Below are positions 24,568 to 33,115 of a DNA stretch of 64,000 bases, piece after piece. The stretch comes from BOG-908 sp965199235 (lineage in GTDB: Bacteria > Pseudomonadota > Alphaproteobacteria > Acetobacterales > Acetobacteraceae): the NCBI GenBank assembly GCA_965199235.1, contig CBDAQU010000002.1:3038001-3102000 (forward strand), written 5' to 3'. Numbering within the stretch: position 1 is the stretch's first letter; the number at the start of each line of letters is the position of its first letter. The notes beneath the pieces are model-generated. The model was given only the letters and a program-made list of their open reading frames with translations. It ran no database searches and was not told the origin of the DNA. The position numbers were made by a program, and so were the translations under genes.

Positions 24568-25554
24568 CTAGCCTGCCGCCCGCTGCCAATACCCGCAGAA
24601 GTCCACGCTCGGCTTAGCGGCCAACGCCAAGGCCACCACACCGCGCACCTGGCTGCCATTGTCCACCCGGCGATGATCCTCGCGCCATGCGCTCTCTTGG
24701 GCGTAGCGGCCCAGATAGACACCAGAGATGTGATGATGGTGCCCAGCTTCGGCCCGGCGCATCCGGGAGAAGAAGGACTCCGCGCCATTCGTGCATGCGC
24801 CGGCATCCGAGTAGGCGAGCTGGTGGTTGATGGTCTTCACCACGTAGCGGGCGGCCAGATCGTTCCAGGCGGTGCTCTCGTCCACCATGATCTCTGTCTC
24901 GCGTGCCACCCGGTTGCGGATGAAGGAAAGGGCCGCGTGCTCTGAGCGGAATGCGTTTGGCAGCACCTTGCCGTCACGCTCGCGGATCACGACCACACAC
25001 TGGCGCTTGCCGTTCTGATTGCGGGCGAGCCGGCGATCCCGGCGGTTCTCTTTGTGGTTGGCCGGCTTCTGATACCCGCCGAAGTAGCCGCCGTCGATCT
25101 CCACCACCTTGCCAGGGCCGCCGAGCTGATAGCCGCGAACCTCGGTGGACATAGCCTCGCGGAACTTGTGGGAAAGCACGAACGCCGTCTTGTACTGCAC
25201 GCCCAGGTCACGCGAGAGAGCCAGGGCGGACTTGCCCTTGACCTCGTTGCAGAAGATCACGATGGCCGCGAGATAGGTGCGGAGCGGCATCTTGTGGAAC
25301 GCAAACAGGGTGCCGCTGGTCAGGCTGAAATCCTTCCGGCACGCCTTGCAGCGGAAGCGGAGAGCGCCGTTCGGACGGCGAGCCTCATAGCAGGTCGGGC
25401 AGGCGCAATGCGGGCATACGGCACGGCCCTCGGTCTCGGCCCAGCGGATGGCCGTAAACACCGTCTCGGCTTGGGCGTCCGTCATGCGCAGCACTTGGGC
25501 GATGCTGAGGGTGCGAGCCTTGGCGGAGAGAAGAAAGTGCTGGGCCATCTGCAT
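24568..25554 (-). CDS. IS1595 family transposase
   Basis: A 328-residue DDE-type transposase. An N-terminal zinc ribbon (CPHC..C and CKAC) is followed by the catalytic domain: first Asp in VVEIDGGYFGGY, a second acidic region in EIMVDESTAW, and the Asn/Glu block CTNGAESFFSRMRRAEAGHH typical of this family. I start at MQMAQHFLLS (25554). Divergent from the small gene at 25658 across a ~100-bp A/T-rich gap that probably holds both promoters. It appears full length and intact. Confidence 0.93.
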   Translation of the reverse strand: MQMAQHFLLSAKARTLSIAQVLRMTDAQAETVFTAIRWAETEGRAVCPHCACPTCYEARRPNGALRFRCKACRKDFSLTSGTLFAFHKMPLRTYLAAIVIFCNEVKGKSALALSRDLGVQYKTAFVLSHKFREAMSTEVRGYQLGGPGKVVEIDGGYFGGYQKPANHKENRRDRRLARNQNGKRQCVVVIRERDGKVLPNAFRSEHAALSFIRNRVARETEIMVDESTAWNDLAARYVVKTINHQLAYSDAGACTNGAESFFSRMRRAEAGHHHHISGVYLGRYAQESAWREDHRRVDNGSQVRGVVALALAAKPSVDFCGYWQRAAG

Positions 25555-25657
25555 ATCCGTCGTTTGATAGACAGATATGTAGGTTATTAGACGCAGGATT
25601 GCAATAGGGAAAAACACACATATGTCGTGTTCTCTGCGTAAGCGTAGGAGAACCGAC

Positions 25658-25894
25658 ATGGCTGGAACTAGCGATAAGTGGGCGGATCACGCAAAGCGGC
25701 ACCTAAAGGCTGAGCTGAAGCGCGCTGACGTGGGCTATGCCGAGCTGGCCCGGCGCTTGACCGAAATGGGAATAACAGAAACGGATACGTCGGTTGCCGC
25801 CAAGGTTAACCGAGGGGTGTTTCCAGCGTGGTTTCTGTTCGCCGTCATGCGCGCGATTGGCGCACATACCTTACGTGTGGAGGATTGGGTTTAG
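25658..25894 (+). CDS. passenger protein 3, DUF6471-like
   Basis: A 78-residue small protein. The sequence WADHAKRHLKAELKRADVGY, LARRLTEMGITETDTSVAAK and VNRGVFPAWFLFAVMRAIG resembles the DUF6471 helix-turn-helix-like domain. TAGGAG at ~25645-25650 supports the ATG at 25658 over the upstream in-frame one. Divergent from the transposase and could act as its regulator, by position only. Its 3' end overlaps the following frame. Confidence 0.75.
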   Translation: MAGTSDKWADHAKRHLKAELKRADVGYAELARRLTEMGITETDTSVAAKVNRGVFPAWFLFAVMRAIGAHTLRVEDWV

Positions 25895-26616
25895 TCCTCT
25901 TGATCATCCGTTTACGTAAAAGCGAACCACAACCCAAGCCAAATGGACAAAAGCCCCCCGAACATCCTCAAAAAAGGCCAGCCCCAGCTAGGAAATACAA
26001 GAATTACGAGCACTCCACAGAAGATGAGCACCGTACCGCCGAGCAGCATGTATGGAGATGGTCGACTGCTCTCAGCGGAATAACCGTTATATTTGCCGGC
26101 GTTGCGGCCTATTACGCTGTCCAAACTTACATTCAAACCAAACGGCAGGCGGATATCGCGCGAGAGCAACTTGTAGAAGCAAGAAAAGGAACCCGGCCTT
26201 ACATCTTGCCAATCGTTGCTGGTGACAAAATGGTTGTAGATAAGACTATCAAACTTTCCGAACCAAATTCGTACTTCGGGTCTCTGAAATTCCATAACTT
26301 CGGAACGACACCGGCGATAATACATAAGATTGTAGACTACCCCGCAAAGGTAGAGATGCATACTACTGACCTGATCTTGCAGTCCAATGAAGAGTATGTC
26401 CCCGCACCGCAAGAACGCCCATTTATTCGTCAATCTGAACTGATGAACCTTTACAAGGGAAACGGTGGAATTTTTCTCCACGGAGAAGTTTTGTATAGTA
26501 GCGTGTCTGGGGACGATTACCGAACCGCATTCTGCTACAGCCAGAGCATGCACTGGCTTGGTCCCCAGACTTTGCAGCCCGCAAGCGGGCCTAATTGCAC
26601 AAACGATGCAAAGTAA
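25828..26616 (+). CDS. passenger protein 4, membrane-anchored hypothetical
   Basis: The maximal frame is 262 residues, but the first 22 codons overlap the preceding gene, and a TTG at 25900 giving a ~238-residue protein is an alternative start. After a Pro/Lys-rich segment comes one clear transmembrane helix (LSGITVIFAGVAAYYAVQTY), a short charged helix (KRQADIAREQLVEARK) and a ~140-residue soluble domain (GSLKFHNFGTTPAIIHKIVD, GIFLHGEVLYSS). The composition is A/T-rich compared with the host. I do not recognise a function. Confidence 0.6.
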   Translation: MVSVRRHARDWRTYLTCGGLGLVLLIIRLRKSEPQPKPNGQKPPEHPQKRPAPARKYKNYEHSTEDEHRTAEQHVWRWSTALSGITVIFAGVAAYYAVQTYIQTKRQADIAREQLVEARKGTRPYILPIVAGDKMVVDKTIKLSEPNSYFGSLKFHNFGTTPAIIHKIVDYPAKVEMHTTDLILQSNEEYVPAPQERPFIRQSELMNLYKGNGGIFLHGEVLYSSVSGDDYRTAFCYSQSMHWLGPQTLQPASGPNCTNDAK

Positions 26617-26737
26617 CAGGACTATCGCAGAAGTTTGTCTGCGCCACACAACCGCCTGCACCTCACTCACCCTCCCCAAGTTCGGGTCCGGGCGTGGCTA
26701 GGTATGTAGGCCGGAATACCGCTGTATGCGCACCGCC

Positions 26738-26763
26738 GTGGTGGCGGTTGCTACCTGATACCG
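26738..26763 (-). repeat. right terminal inverted repeat of the IS1595-family element
   Basis: 26 bp, complementary to 23051-23076 at 24 of 26 positions, ending CTGATACCG at the boundary with the right target duplication. Confidence 0.9.
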
Positions 26764-26771
26764 GGTTTCAC
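26764..26771. repeat. target-site duplication, right copy
   Basis: GGTTTCAC, identical to 23043-23050, directly adjoining the right inverted repeat. Confidence 0.9.
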
Positions 26772-29700
26772 CAACAGCGGAATCATCTCGGTAAACAACG
26801 CGACCTTGGCGCTGGGCGGAAGCTTCGCCGCCAGCCTTCTTTCCAACCTTGGTGCAGTCTCCTTCAGCGCCGGTCAGATCGAGATACTGGGGACCGCCAA
26901 CAACACAGGGGGCACGCTGACCCTTGGCACCGGCTCGCCGCTCGGCCTGCTCGGTCCGCTCGGTCTGGCCGGCACGATCCTCAACGGCGTCGTCCTCGAC
27001 GCCGGAGGCGGGCTGAGTTTCGCGTCCGGCACCGGCGTGCTCGACGGGGTAACCTATGTCGGCACGCTGGCGCTGTCGGGCGCGCGCGCTGCCGTGACCC
27101 TGACCGACGCCGCCCGGGTGACTGGCGCGGGCGGCTCGGCGGGCAGCATCGTCGATACCGGTGCCGGCGCCAGCCTGCTGCTGCGCGGCACCGAAATGCT
27201 GGATTACGCGACGGTCCAGCTGGGCAGCAGCACCGGCACCGCTTCGATCAGCACCACCGATACCTGGCTTGCGAGCAGCGGCACCACAGCGACGCTTGGC
27301 GCACACCTGACGGTGCAGCAGGCCGGGCTCTACGCCGCGTTCCAGGCCAATGGCTGGAGCCCGGTTGCAGGCCTTGGCGCGTCGGACACGCTGGTCAACC
27401 AGGGTGTGATCTCAGGCGCGATCGCTGGCGGGCGCCTGTCGATCAGCGGCTACGGCACGTTCATCAACCAGGGGGCCATCGTGATCTCCGGTGGCGACAC
27501 GCTCGCGGTGACCGTCGGGCAGTTCGCCAACACCGGAACGATCTCCGTCGCCTCGGGGGCCACCATGCTGCTCGGCCAGGCGGCCAACCTGTTCGGCACG
27601 ACGCCCGCCTGGTCCAACGCAGGATCGATTGCGGTCTCGGGCGGCACGCTGGTGCTGGCTGGAACCATGTCGACCAGCCAGCTCGGCACGATCAGCGAAA
27701 TCTCCGGATCGGTGCAGCTGGCAGGCACGTTGTCCAACGCGGGGGCGACGCTCACTCTGGGCGGGCACGCGGGCGCTCTTACCCTGTCGGCGCTGTCGCT
27801 ATCGGGCACGGTGCTTGGCGGCACGATCAGCGACGCGGCGGGGCTTCTGCGGGCCAGCACCTCCGGCAGCGCGTTGCTGGACGGCGTCAGCTACATCGGC
27901 ACGCTGGCTCTGACGCAGGCGGGTTCGTTCCTGCGGATACGCGACGGCGTGGCGCTGAACGGGGTTGTCGACGTGTTGGGCGCAGGAAGCGAGCTCGGCT
28001 TCCAGGGATCGCAGGCGATCGACCACGCGCAGATCCTGCTCGGTTCGGCCGGCAGTGCCGCCTCGATCGGCCTCGTCCACGACCCGGCGAGCAGCGGCGC
28101 CAACATCTTGACGTTCGGCGGCGGCCTGCTGATCACCCAGGCGGGGCAGCTTGCGTCCATCGGCAGCCCGGGCGGCGTTGCGGGCGACATGATCGTCAAC
28201 GCCGGTACGATCACCGCCGCGGCGGCCGGCGGCACCATGACGATTGGCGGCCAGGGCTTCGTCAACCAAGGCCTGATCAACGTCGGTTTCGGCGACACGC
28301 TGGCTATCCTGAGCCCGAACTTCTCCAACACCGGCAGCATCGCCGTAACCGGAGGCGCGCTGTCGCTGACTGGCTCGGTCACGCTTGCCGGGCTCGGTCA
28401 GGTGTCGCTGTCGGGCGGTGTGATGACGGTGTCCGGCACTCTCGATCTGGGCGGCGGCACGCTCGCAATCGGTCAGGCAAGCGCGATCGGGCGCATCGGA
28501 CTGACCGGAACGTTGCGAAACGGCACCATCATCGATGCGGGGGGCGGGCTGGCCTGTTCGGCGGGCGCAACGCTTGACGGCATCACCTATGCCGGCACGC
28601 TCGATCTCAGCCGTCCTTTCGCGCAGCTGTCGGTCGCGCACGGGCTGACGCTGCTGCCCCAGCCGGGCGCCCAGCAAGGCAGCATCCTGCTGACGGGCGG
28701 GCAGTCGAGGATCGTCGCCTCGACGTCGGAGACGCTGGACAATGCTGCCGTTTCGCTCGGCAGCGTGGCCCAATATTACGCCGGGCAGCGGATTGCCCCG
28801 CCCGAGCTGGATGCCGCTGCCGGCGTGCAGCTCACCCTGGGCGCGGGCGCCGCGCTGACGCTTGCTGGAACGGCGGGAGTGCTCGGCAATTCTGCGCTCG
28901 GCCAATGGAGCGACAGCATCGTCAACGCAGGATCGATCCTTGCTGCGACCAGCTTGGGAACGCTGAGCATAGGCAGCAGCTTTTTCACCAACATTGGCTC
29001 GATCGGCGCCGTTTCGGCCGCGAACATCGTGTTCGACGACACGGCGATCCTCAATTCAGGCGTGGTGTCGATCGGGTTCGGATCGGCTGTGCAGGTTCTG
29101 CTCTACGATTACTACGCGGCGCCGAACTCAGGCACCTCGGCGTTCACCAATACGGGCACGATCGCCATGCAGGGCGGCATCCTGCAGGAGCCGACCGCCA
29201 ACGGGCTGTTTCCAGCGGTGCCGATTGCCAACCTGTCTGGCGGTTCCATCCAGGGCTATGGCCTGGTGTTCGCCGGGATCGCCAATGCGGGCACCGTGGA
29301 GGCGAGGGGCGGAACGTTGCTGCTGACCCAGGAGGTGATGGGCGGGGGCGCATTGCAGGTCGATGCGGGCGCGACGCTTGAGCTGGCGGCGCCGGAGCCC
29401 GCCGGCCAGATCGTCCAGTTTGCCGGTTCGGGCGGCACTCTGAAACTCGACAATCCATCCACCTTCGCCGGCACGCTGAGCGGCTACGGCGCGGGCGACG
29501 TGATCGACCTGCCGAGCGCCATTCTCATAGGGGTTGGCAACAGCAGCGGGACGCTGGTCGCCAGCACTGCCACGCAGAACTTTCGATTTGCGAGTTCGAC
29601 GCTTCTGGGGGGTGAGTTCTCGGCCGGGCACGACGCGCATGGCGGCGCCACGATCATGTTCACGCAGCAGACGCCCGGCCTGGGCGCGTTGCCGGCCCTG

Positions 29701-30006
29701 ATTGGCGTGGGCCAGCCCGGAATGCTGTTCTGGGCTTCACCGGCGGGCGACGTCTTTCAGGGTAGTTCCGCCAACGTGGCCGGCGCGCATATCAGCAATT
29801 GGTCCGGCGCCGACAGCCTCGACATCACCGACATGGCTCCTGCCACGGCCAGCCTGACGGCGGTCCAAACGCCCAACCTGGCCGTGCTGACGATCTCGGA
29901 CGGCACGCATACGAGCAGCGTCGGGCTGACCGGCAGCTTCACCACGGGCGCCTTTCACCTGTCGAGCGACGGGCATGGAGGGACCGTGCTGACCTACGGC
30001 CACTAG
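26764..30006 (+). pseudogene. 3' fragment of the disrupted beta-repeat surface/secreted protein
   Basis: About 1,080 codons continuing the frame of 22218-23050. It contains at least three more copies of the ~235-280-residue unit; unit landmarks are GTILNGVVLDAGGGL (near 26971), GTVLGGTISDAAGLL (near 27807) and GTLRNGTIIDAGGGL (near 28511), each followed by LDGVxYxGTL and LVNQGTI-like strands. The last ~230 residues differ (GDVIDLPSAI, DAHGGATIMF, SADSLDIT-like, DGHGGTVLTYGH) and resemble C-terminal regions of type I secreted repeat proteins. Start codons exist only by chance (e.g. TTG 26806), so independent translation is doubtful. Together with the 5' part it would encode 1,355 residues. Confidence 0.85.
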
Positions 30007-30067
30007 CCAGCACTTTGCTGTGCCGCAGCATTGGGGCTAAACCCGCGTCGTTGAGCGGGAGAGCGGC

Positions 30068-30910
30068 GTGGCCGAGTTCAGAAGCACCGGTAGCTATATC
30101 GCATCCCGCGATCTGGAAGTCGCGGTCAATGCGGCCGTGATCTTGCAGCGCCCTTTGCTGGTGAAGGGCGAGCCGGGTACCGGCAAGACCGTGCTGGCCC
30201 ATGAGGTGGCGTCGGCCCTGTCCATGCCGCTGATCGAGTGGCATGTGAAAAGCACCACCAAGGCGCAGCAGGGACTCTACGAATACGACGCGGTCTCTCG
30301 CCTGCGCGATGGGCAGCTGGGCGACGCGCGCGTGCACGACATCGGCAACTACATCGTGCACGGCAAGCTGTGGGACGCGTTCGAGGCCGAGCGGCAGTCC
30401 GTCGTGCTGATCGACGAGATCGACAAGGCCGACATCGAGTTTCCCAACGACCTGCTGCTCGAACTCGATCGCATGCAGTTCTTCGTCTACGAAACCCGCC
30501 AGACGGTGCGCGCGCGGCAGCGCCCGGTCGTGATCATCACCTCGAACAACGAGAAGGAACTGCCGGACGCGTTCCTGCGCCGCTGCTTCTTCCACTACAT
30601 CCGTTTTCCGGACCGCGAGACGATGGAGCGGATCGTCCAGTCGCACTATCCGGACATCAAGCAGGACCTGGCGCGCGAGGCGCTGACGATGTTTTTTCGC
30701 TTGCGCGAACTGCCGGGCCTCAAGAAGAAGCCCGCAACGAGCGAGCTGCTGGATTGGCTGAAGCTGCTGATGATCGAGGACATGCCGGCCGAAGCGCTGC
30801 GGACGCGGGAGAAGACGGTGATGATCCCTCCTCTGCACGGCGCGCTGTTGAAGAACGAGCAGGATGTGCACCTGTTCGAGCGCCTGGCGTTTATGGCCCG
30901 TCGGGACTGA
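30068..30910 (+). CDS. MoxR-type AAA+ ATPase
   Basis: A 280-residue AAA+ ATPase. Walker A GEPGTGKT (residues ~36-43), Walker B VVLIDEIDKAD (near 115), sensor 1 in VVIITSNNEKELPD and the arginine finger region FLRRCFFHYIRFP are all visible. MoxR proteins act as chaperones with a VWA-domain partner, here the CoxE-like gene 350 bp downstream. In carbon-monoxide dehydrogenase clusters the pair is called CoxD/CoxE, but no cox structural genes are present here, so the client is unknown. Confidence 0.93.
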   Translation: MAEFRSTGSYIASRDLEVAVNAAVILQRPLLVKGEPGTGKTVLAHEVASALSMPLIEWHVKSTTKAQQGLYEYDAVSRLRDGQLGDARVHDIGNYIVHGKLWDAFEAERQSVVLIDEIDKADIEFPNDLLLELDRMQFFVYETRQTVRARQRPVVIITSNNEKELPDAFLRRCFFHYIRFPDRETMERIVQSHYPDIKQDLAREALTMFFRLRELPGLKKKPATSELLDWLKLLMIEDMPAEALRTREKTVMIPPLHGALLKNEQDVHLFERLAFMARRD

Positions 30911-30939
30911 CGTAGGCCGTTTTCGCCGTCTCCAAACCG

Positions 30940-31080
30940 AAGGCAAGTCCTTCTTTTTTGCAAAAAGAAGCAAAAAACCTTTGTCCGGCTGTCGCGGATC
31001 AAATGAACAAAGGTTTTTGGTCCTTTTTGCAAAAAGGACTGCTCGCCTTTCACGAGTCAGACTCAACCCCAGTTGGCATT
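30940..31080. repeat. A/T-rich hairpin repeat, family R2 copy b
   Basis: Contains two hairpins: AAGTCCTTCTTTTTTGCAAA with its partner, and GGTCCTTTTTGCAAAAAGGAC. The right half (from GCGGATCAAATGAACAAAGG to CCCCAGTTGG) recurs at 34035-34122. The whole unit recurs in reverse at 13138-13250. It lies between moxR and the coxE-like gene and may terminate or attenuate transcription between them. Confidence 0.8.
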
Positions 31081-31127
31081 AACTGCACAGGAGCACAGGA
31101 TGGCGCTCGACGGACCGTAAGGTGGCC

Positions 31128-31256
31128 ATGAGTAGCGATCGTGTGGCACGCGACATGTTGGAGGAGACGCGGGCATTGTCCGAAGAGGTAACGGCGCTGC
31201 GCGCCCAGGTCCGCCGGCTTTCGGCAAAGGTTTTCGGCCCGGACGACCTGCACTGA
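31128..31256 (+). CDS. possible 42-residue coiled-coil small protein
   Basis: ATG at 31128 with AAGGTGG just upstream; the stop TGA at 31254-31256 is one base before the ATG of the CoxE-like gene, a spacing typical of translational coupling. The product is one amphipathic helix (ARDMLEETRALSEEVTALRA) with a basic end (QVRRLSAKVFGPDDLH). No family is recognised. It could be a real small protein or a leader that couples translation of the next gene. Confidence 0.5.
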   Translation: MSSDRVARDMLEETRALSEEVTALRAQVRRLSAKVFGPDDLH

Positions 31257-31257
31257 C

Positions 31258-32436
31258 ATGTTCGCCTCGTTTGTCGAGCAACTGCGAACCGCCGGCCTGC
31301 CGGTCTCGATCACCGAGTACTTGACTCTGATGGGGGCGATGAGGCAGGGCGTCGCCGAATACAGCATCGACGACTTCTACTTCTTGTCCCGTGCCACGCT
31401 GGTGAAGGACGAGCGGCACCTGGATCGTTTCGACCGGGTGTTCGCCAGCGTCTTTCAGGGCCTTGAGCACGCCTCAGGCGACCCGGCCGCAGACATCCCT
31501 GACGAATGGCTGCGGAAGATAGCGGAAAAAAACCTGTCGCCCGAGGAAATGGCCGCCATCGAGGCGATTGGCGGGTTCGAAAAGCTGATGGAGACGCTGC
31601 GCAAACGCTTGGAGGAGCAGAAAGAAAGGCATCAGGGCGGCAACAAGTGGATCGGCACCGGCGGCACCTCGCCTTTCGGCGCCTACGGCTACAACCCTGA
31701 AGGCATACGCATCGGCCAAAAGGAGTCGCGTCACCGGCGCGCGGTAAAAGTGTGGGACAAGCGCGAGTTTCGTGACCTGGACGGCGATACCGAGCTTGGC
31801 ACGCGCAACATGAAAATCGCGTTGCGTCGCCTACGCCGCTTTGCCCGCCAGGGTGCGGCGACCGAGCTGGATCTGCCGGCCACCATCCATGCCACCGCCG
31901 GCAACGCGGGCTCGCTCGACGTCAAGATGGTCCCCGAGCGGCACAACGCGGTCAAGATAGTGCTGCTGCTCGACATCGGCGGGTCGATGGACGACCACGT
32001 CCGCACGTCGCAGGAACTGTTCTCCGCCGTGCGGAGCGAGTTCAAGCACCTCGAGGCTTTCTACTTCCACAACTGCGTCTATGAGCGTGTGTGGCGGGAG
32101 AACCGTCGGCGGGACGAGACGTCGCTCTCCACCTGGGACCTGTTGCGCACCTACGGACCGGACTACAAGCTGATCTTCGTGGGCGATGCGACGATGAGTC
32201 CCTACGAGGTGGTACAGCCTGGCGGCAGCGTGGAGCACTGGAACGAGGAGGCGGGCGGGGTCTGGATCGAGCGTCTGACCGGCCATTTCCGCAGCGCCGC
32301 CTGGCTGAACCCGGCGCGGGAGGACTATTGGGACTATACGCACTCCATCGTGCTGCTGCGCCAGTTGCTGGCCGGCAGGATGTTCCCGCTGACGTTGACG
32401 GGGCTGGACGAGATGACGCGCGAACTCTCCCGCTAG
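31258..32436 (+). CDS. VWA domain protein, CoxE-like
   Basis: A 392-residue cytoplasmic protein with a C-terminal von Willebrand A domain. The metal-site motif appears as LLLDIGGSMDDHV, i.e. DxGxS rather than DxSxS, followed by FYFHNCVYERVW and FVGDATMSPYE. The N-terminal ~200 residues (FVEQLRTAGLPVSITEYLTL) are helical. Pairs functionally with the MoxR ATPase at 30068. Such pairs insert metals or remodel enzyme complexes; the client here is not apparent. Confidence 0.9.
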   Translation: MFASFVEQLRTAGLPVSITEYLTLMGAMRQGVAEYSIDDFYFLSRATLVKDERHLDRFDRVFASVFQGLEHASGDPAADIPDEWLRKIAEKNLSPEEMAAIEAIGGFEKLMETLRKRLEEQKERHQGGNKWIGTGGTSPFGAYGYNPEGIRIGQKESRHRRAVKVWDKREFRDLDGDTELGTRNMKIALRRLRRFARQGAATELDLPATIHATAGNAGSLDVKMVPERHNAVKIVLLLDIGGSMDDHVRTSQELFSAVRSEFKHLEAFYFHNCVYERVWRENRRRDETSLSTWDLLRTYGPDYKLIFVGDATMSPYEVVQPGGSVEHWNEEAGGVWIERLTGHFRSAAWLNPAREDYWDYTHSIVLLRQLLAGRMFPLTLTGLDEMTRELSR

Positions 32437-32449
32437 GAGCCTGACCCGA

Positions 32450-33115
32450 ATGATCACGGTCCACCACCTCAACAACTCGCGCTCGCAGCGCGTCCTCTGG
32501 CTGCTGGAGGAGCTTGGCGTTGCCTACGAGGTGAAACGCTACGAGAGGGACGCAAAGACCATGCTGGCGCCGCCGGAGCTGCGGGCCGTGCATCCTCTGG
32601 GCAAGTCGCCGGTCATCACCGATGGCGACCGAACGGTGGCCGAAACGGGCGCCATCGTCGACTACCTGGTCGGCACCTATGGCGAGGGCCGCCTGATCCC
32701 GCCGTCCGGCACGGACGAAAGACTGCGCTACACCTACTGGCTGCATTTCGCCGAAGGTTCGGCGATGCCGCCGCTGGTGATGACGCTGGTGTTCGGCGCG
32801 CTGCCGTCCCGCGTGCCTTTCCTCATCCGCCCGGTCGCCAGGCTGATCAGCGACAACGTGCAGAAGAGTTTCTTGCGGCCCAACATCGCGGCCCAGCTGG
32901 CGCTGATGGAAACCGAGCTTGCCCGCACCAGCTTCTTCGCCGGGAACGAGTTCTCCGCGGCCGACGTGATGATGAGCTTCCCGGTCGAGGCCGGCGCCAA
33001 CCGAGGCGGCGGCCTGGGCGACCATCCGAAGCTGAAGGCCTGGCTTGCAGCCATCCACGCCCGGCCCGCCTATCAGGCGGCGCTGCAGCGGGGCGGGGCT
33101 TACGCCTACGCATGA
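32450..33115 (+). CDS. glutathione S-transferase
   Basis: A 221-residue soluble GST. The N-terminal thioredoxin-fold domain has NNSRSQRVLWLLEELG, with the catalytic Ser or Asn region, and the glutathione-binding GKSPVITDGDRTVAETGAIV (Glu-Thr in place of the usual Glu-Ser). The C-terminal helical domain includes FFAGNEFSAADVMMSFPVEA, the conserved N-capping box Asp. Substrates unknown. The stop overlaps the start of the methyltransferase gene by four bases (ATGA). Confidence 0.92.
   Translation: MITVHHLNNSRSQRVLWLLEELGVAYEVKRYERDAKTMLAPPELRAVHPLGKSPVITDGDRTVAETGAIVDYLVGTYGEGRLIPPSGTDERLRYTYWLHFAEGSAMPPLVMTLVFGALPSRVPFLIRPVARLISDNVQKSFLRPNIAAQLALMETELARTSFFAGNEFSAADVMMSFPVEAGANRGGGLGDHPKLKAWLAAIHARPAYQAALQRGGAYAYA

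Larger units (their letters stand above)
23051..26763. mobile_element. IS1595-family composite element with passenger genes
   Basis: A 3,713-bp element. Terminal inverted repeats of 26 bp (23051-23076 and 26738-26763) match at 24 of 26 positions and begin CGGTAT(T/C)AGGTAGCA. It is flanked by a perfect 8-bp direct repeat GGTTTCAC. Inside are one IS1595-type transposase on the minus strand, two ORFs and a tRNA on the left, and two ORFs on the right. Parts of the cargo (23711-24240 and 25900-26616) are much richer in A/T than the host genes, indicating a foreign origin. The insertion splits a host gene in frame. The intact repeats and transposase suggest a recent, possibly still mobile, insertion. 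Confidence 0.92.

Noticed and set aside
25912..26679. 255-codon minus-strand frame opposite passenger protein 4
   Set aside because: No ribosome-binding site; hydrophobic stretches arise from the complement of the Lys/Pro-rich segment. The plus-strand frame has better protein features.
26595..28577. 660-codon alternate frame over the 3' fragment of the repeat protein
   Set aside because: Arginine-rich shadow frame; the real frame shows the repeat units.
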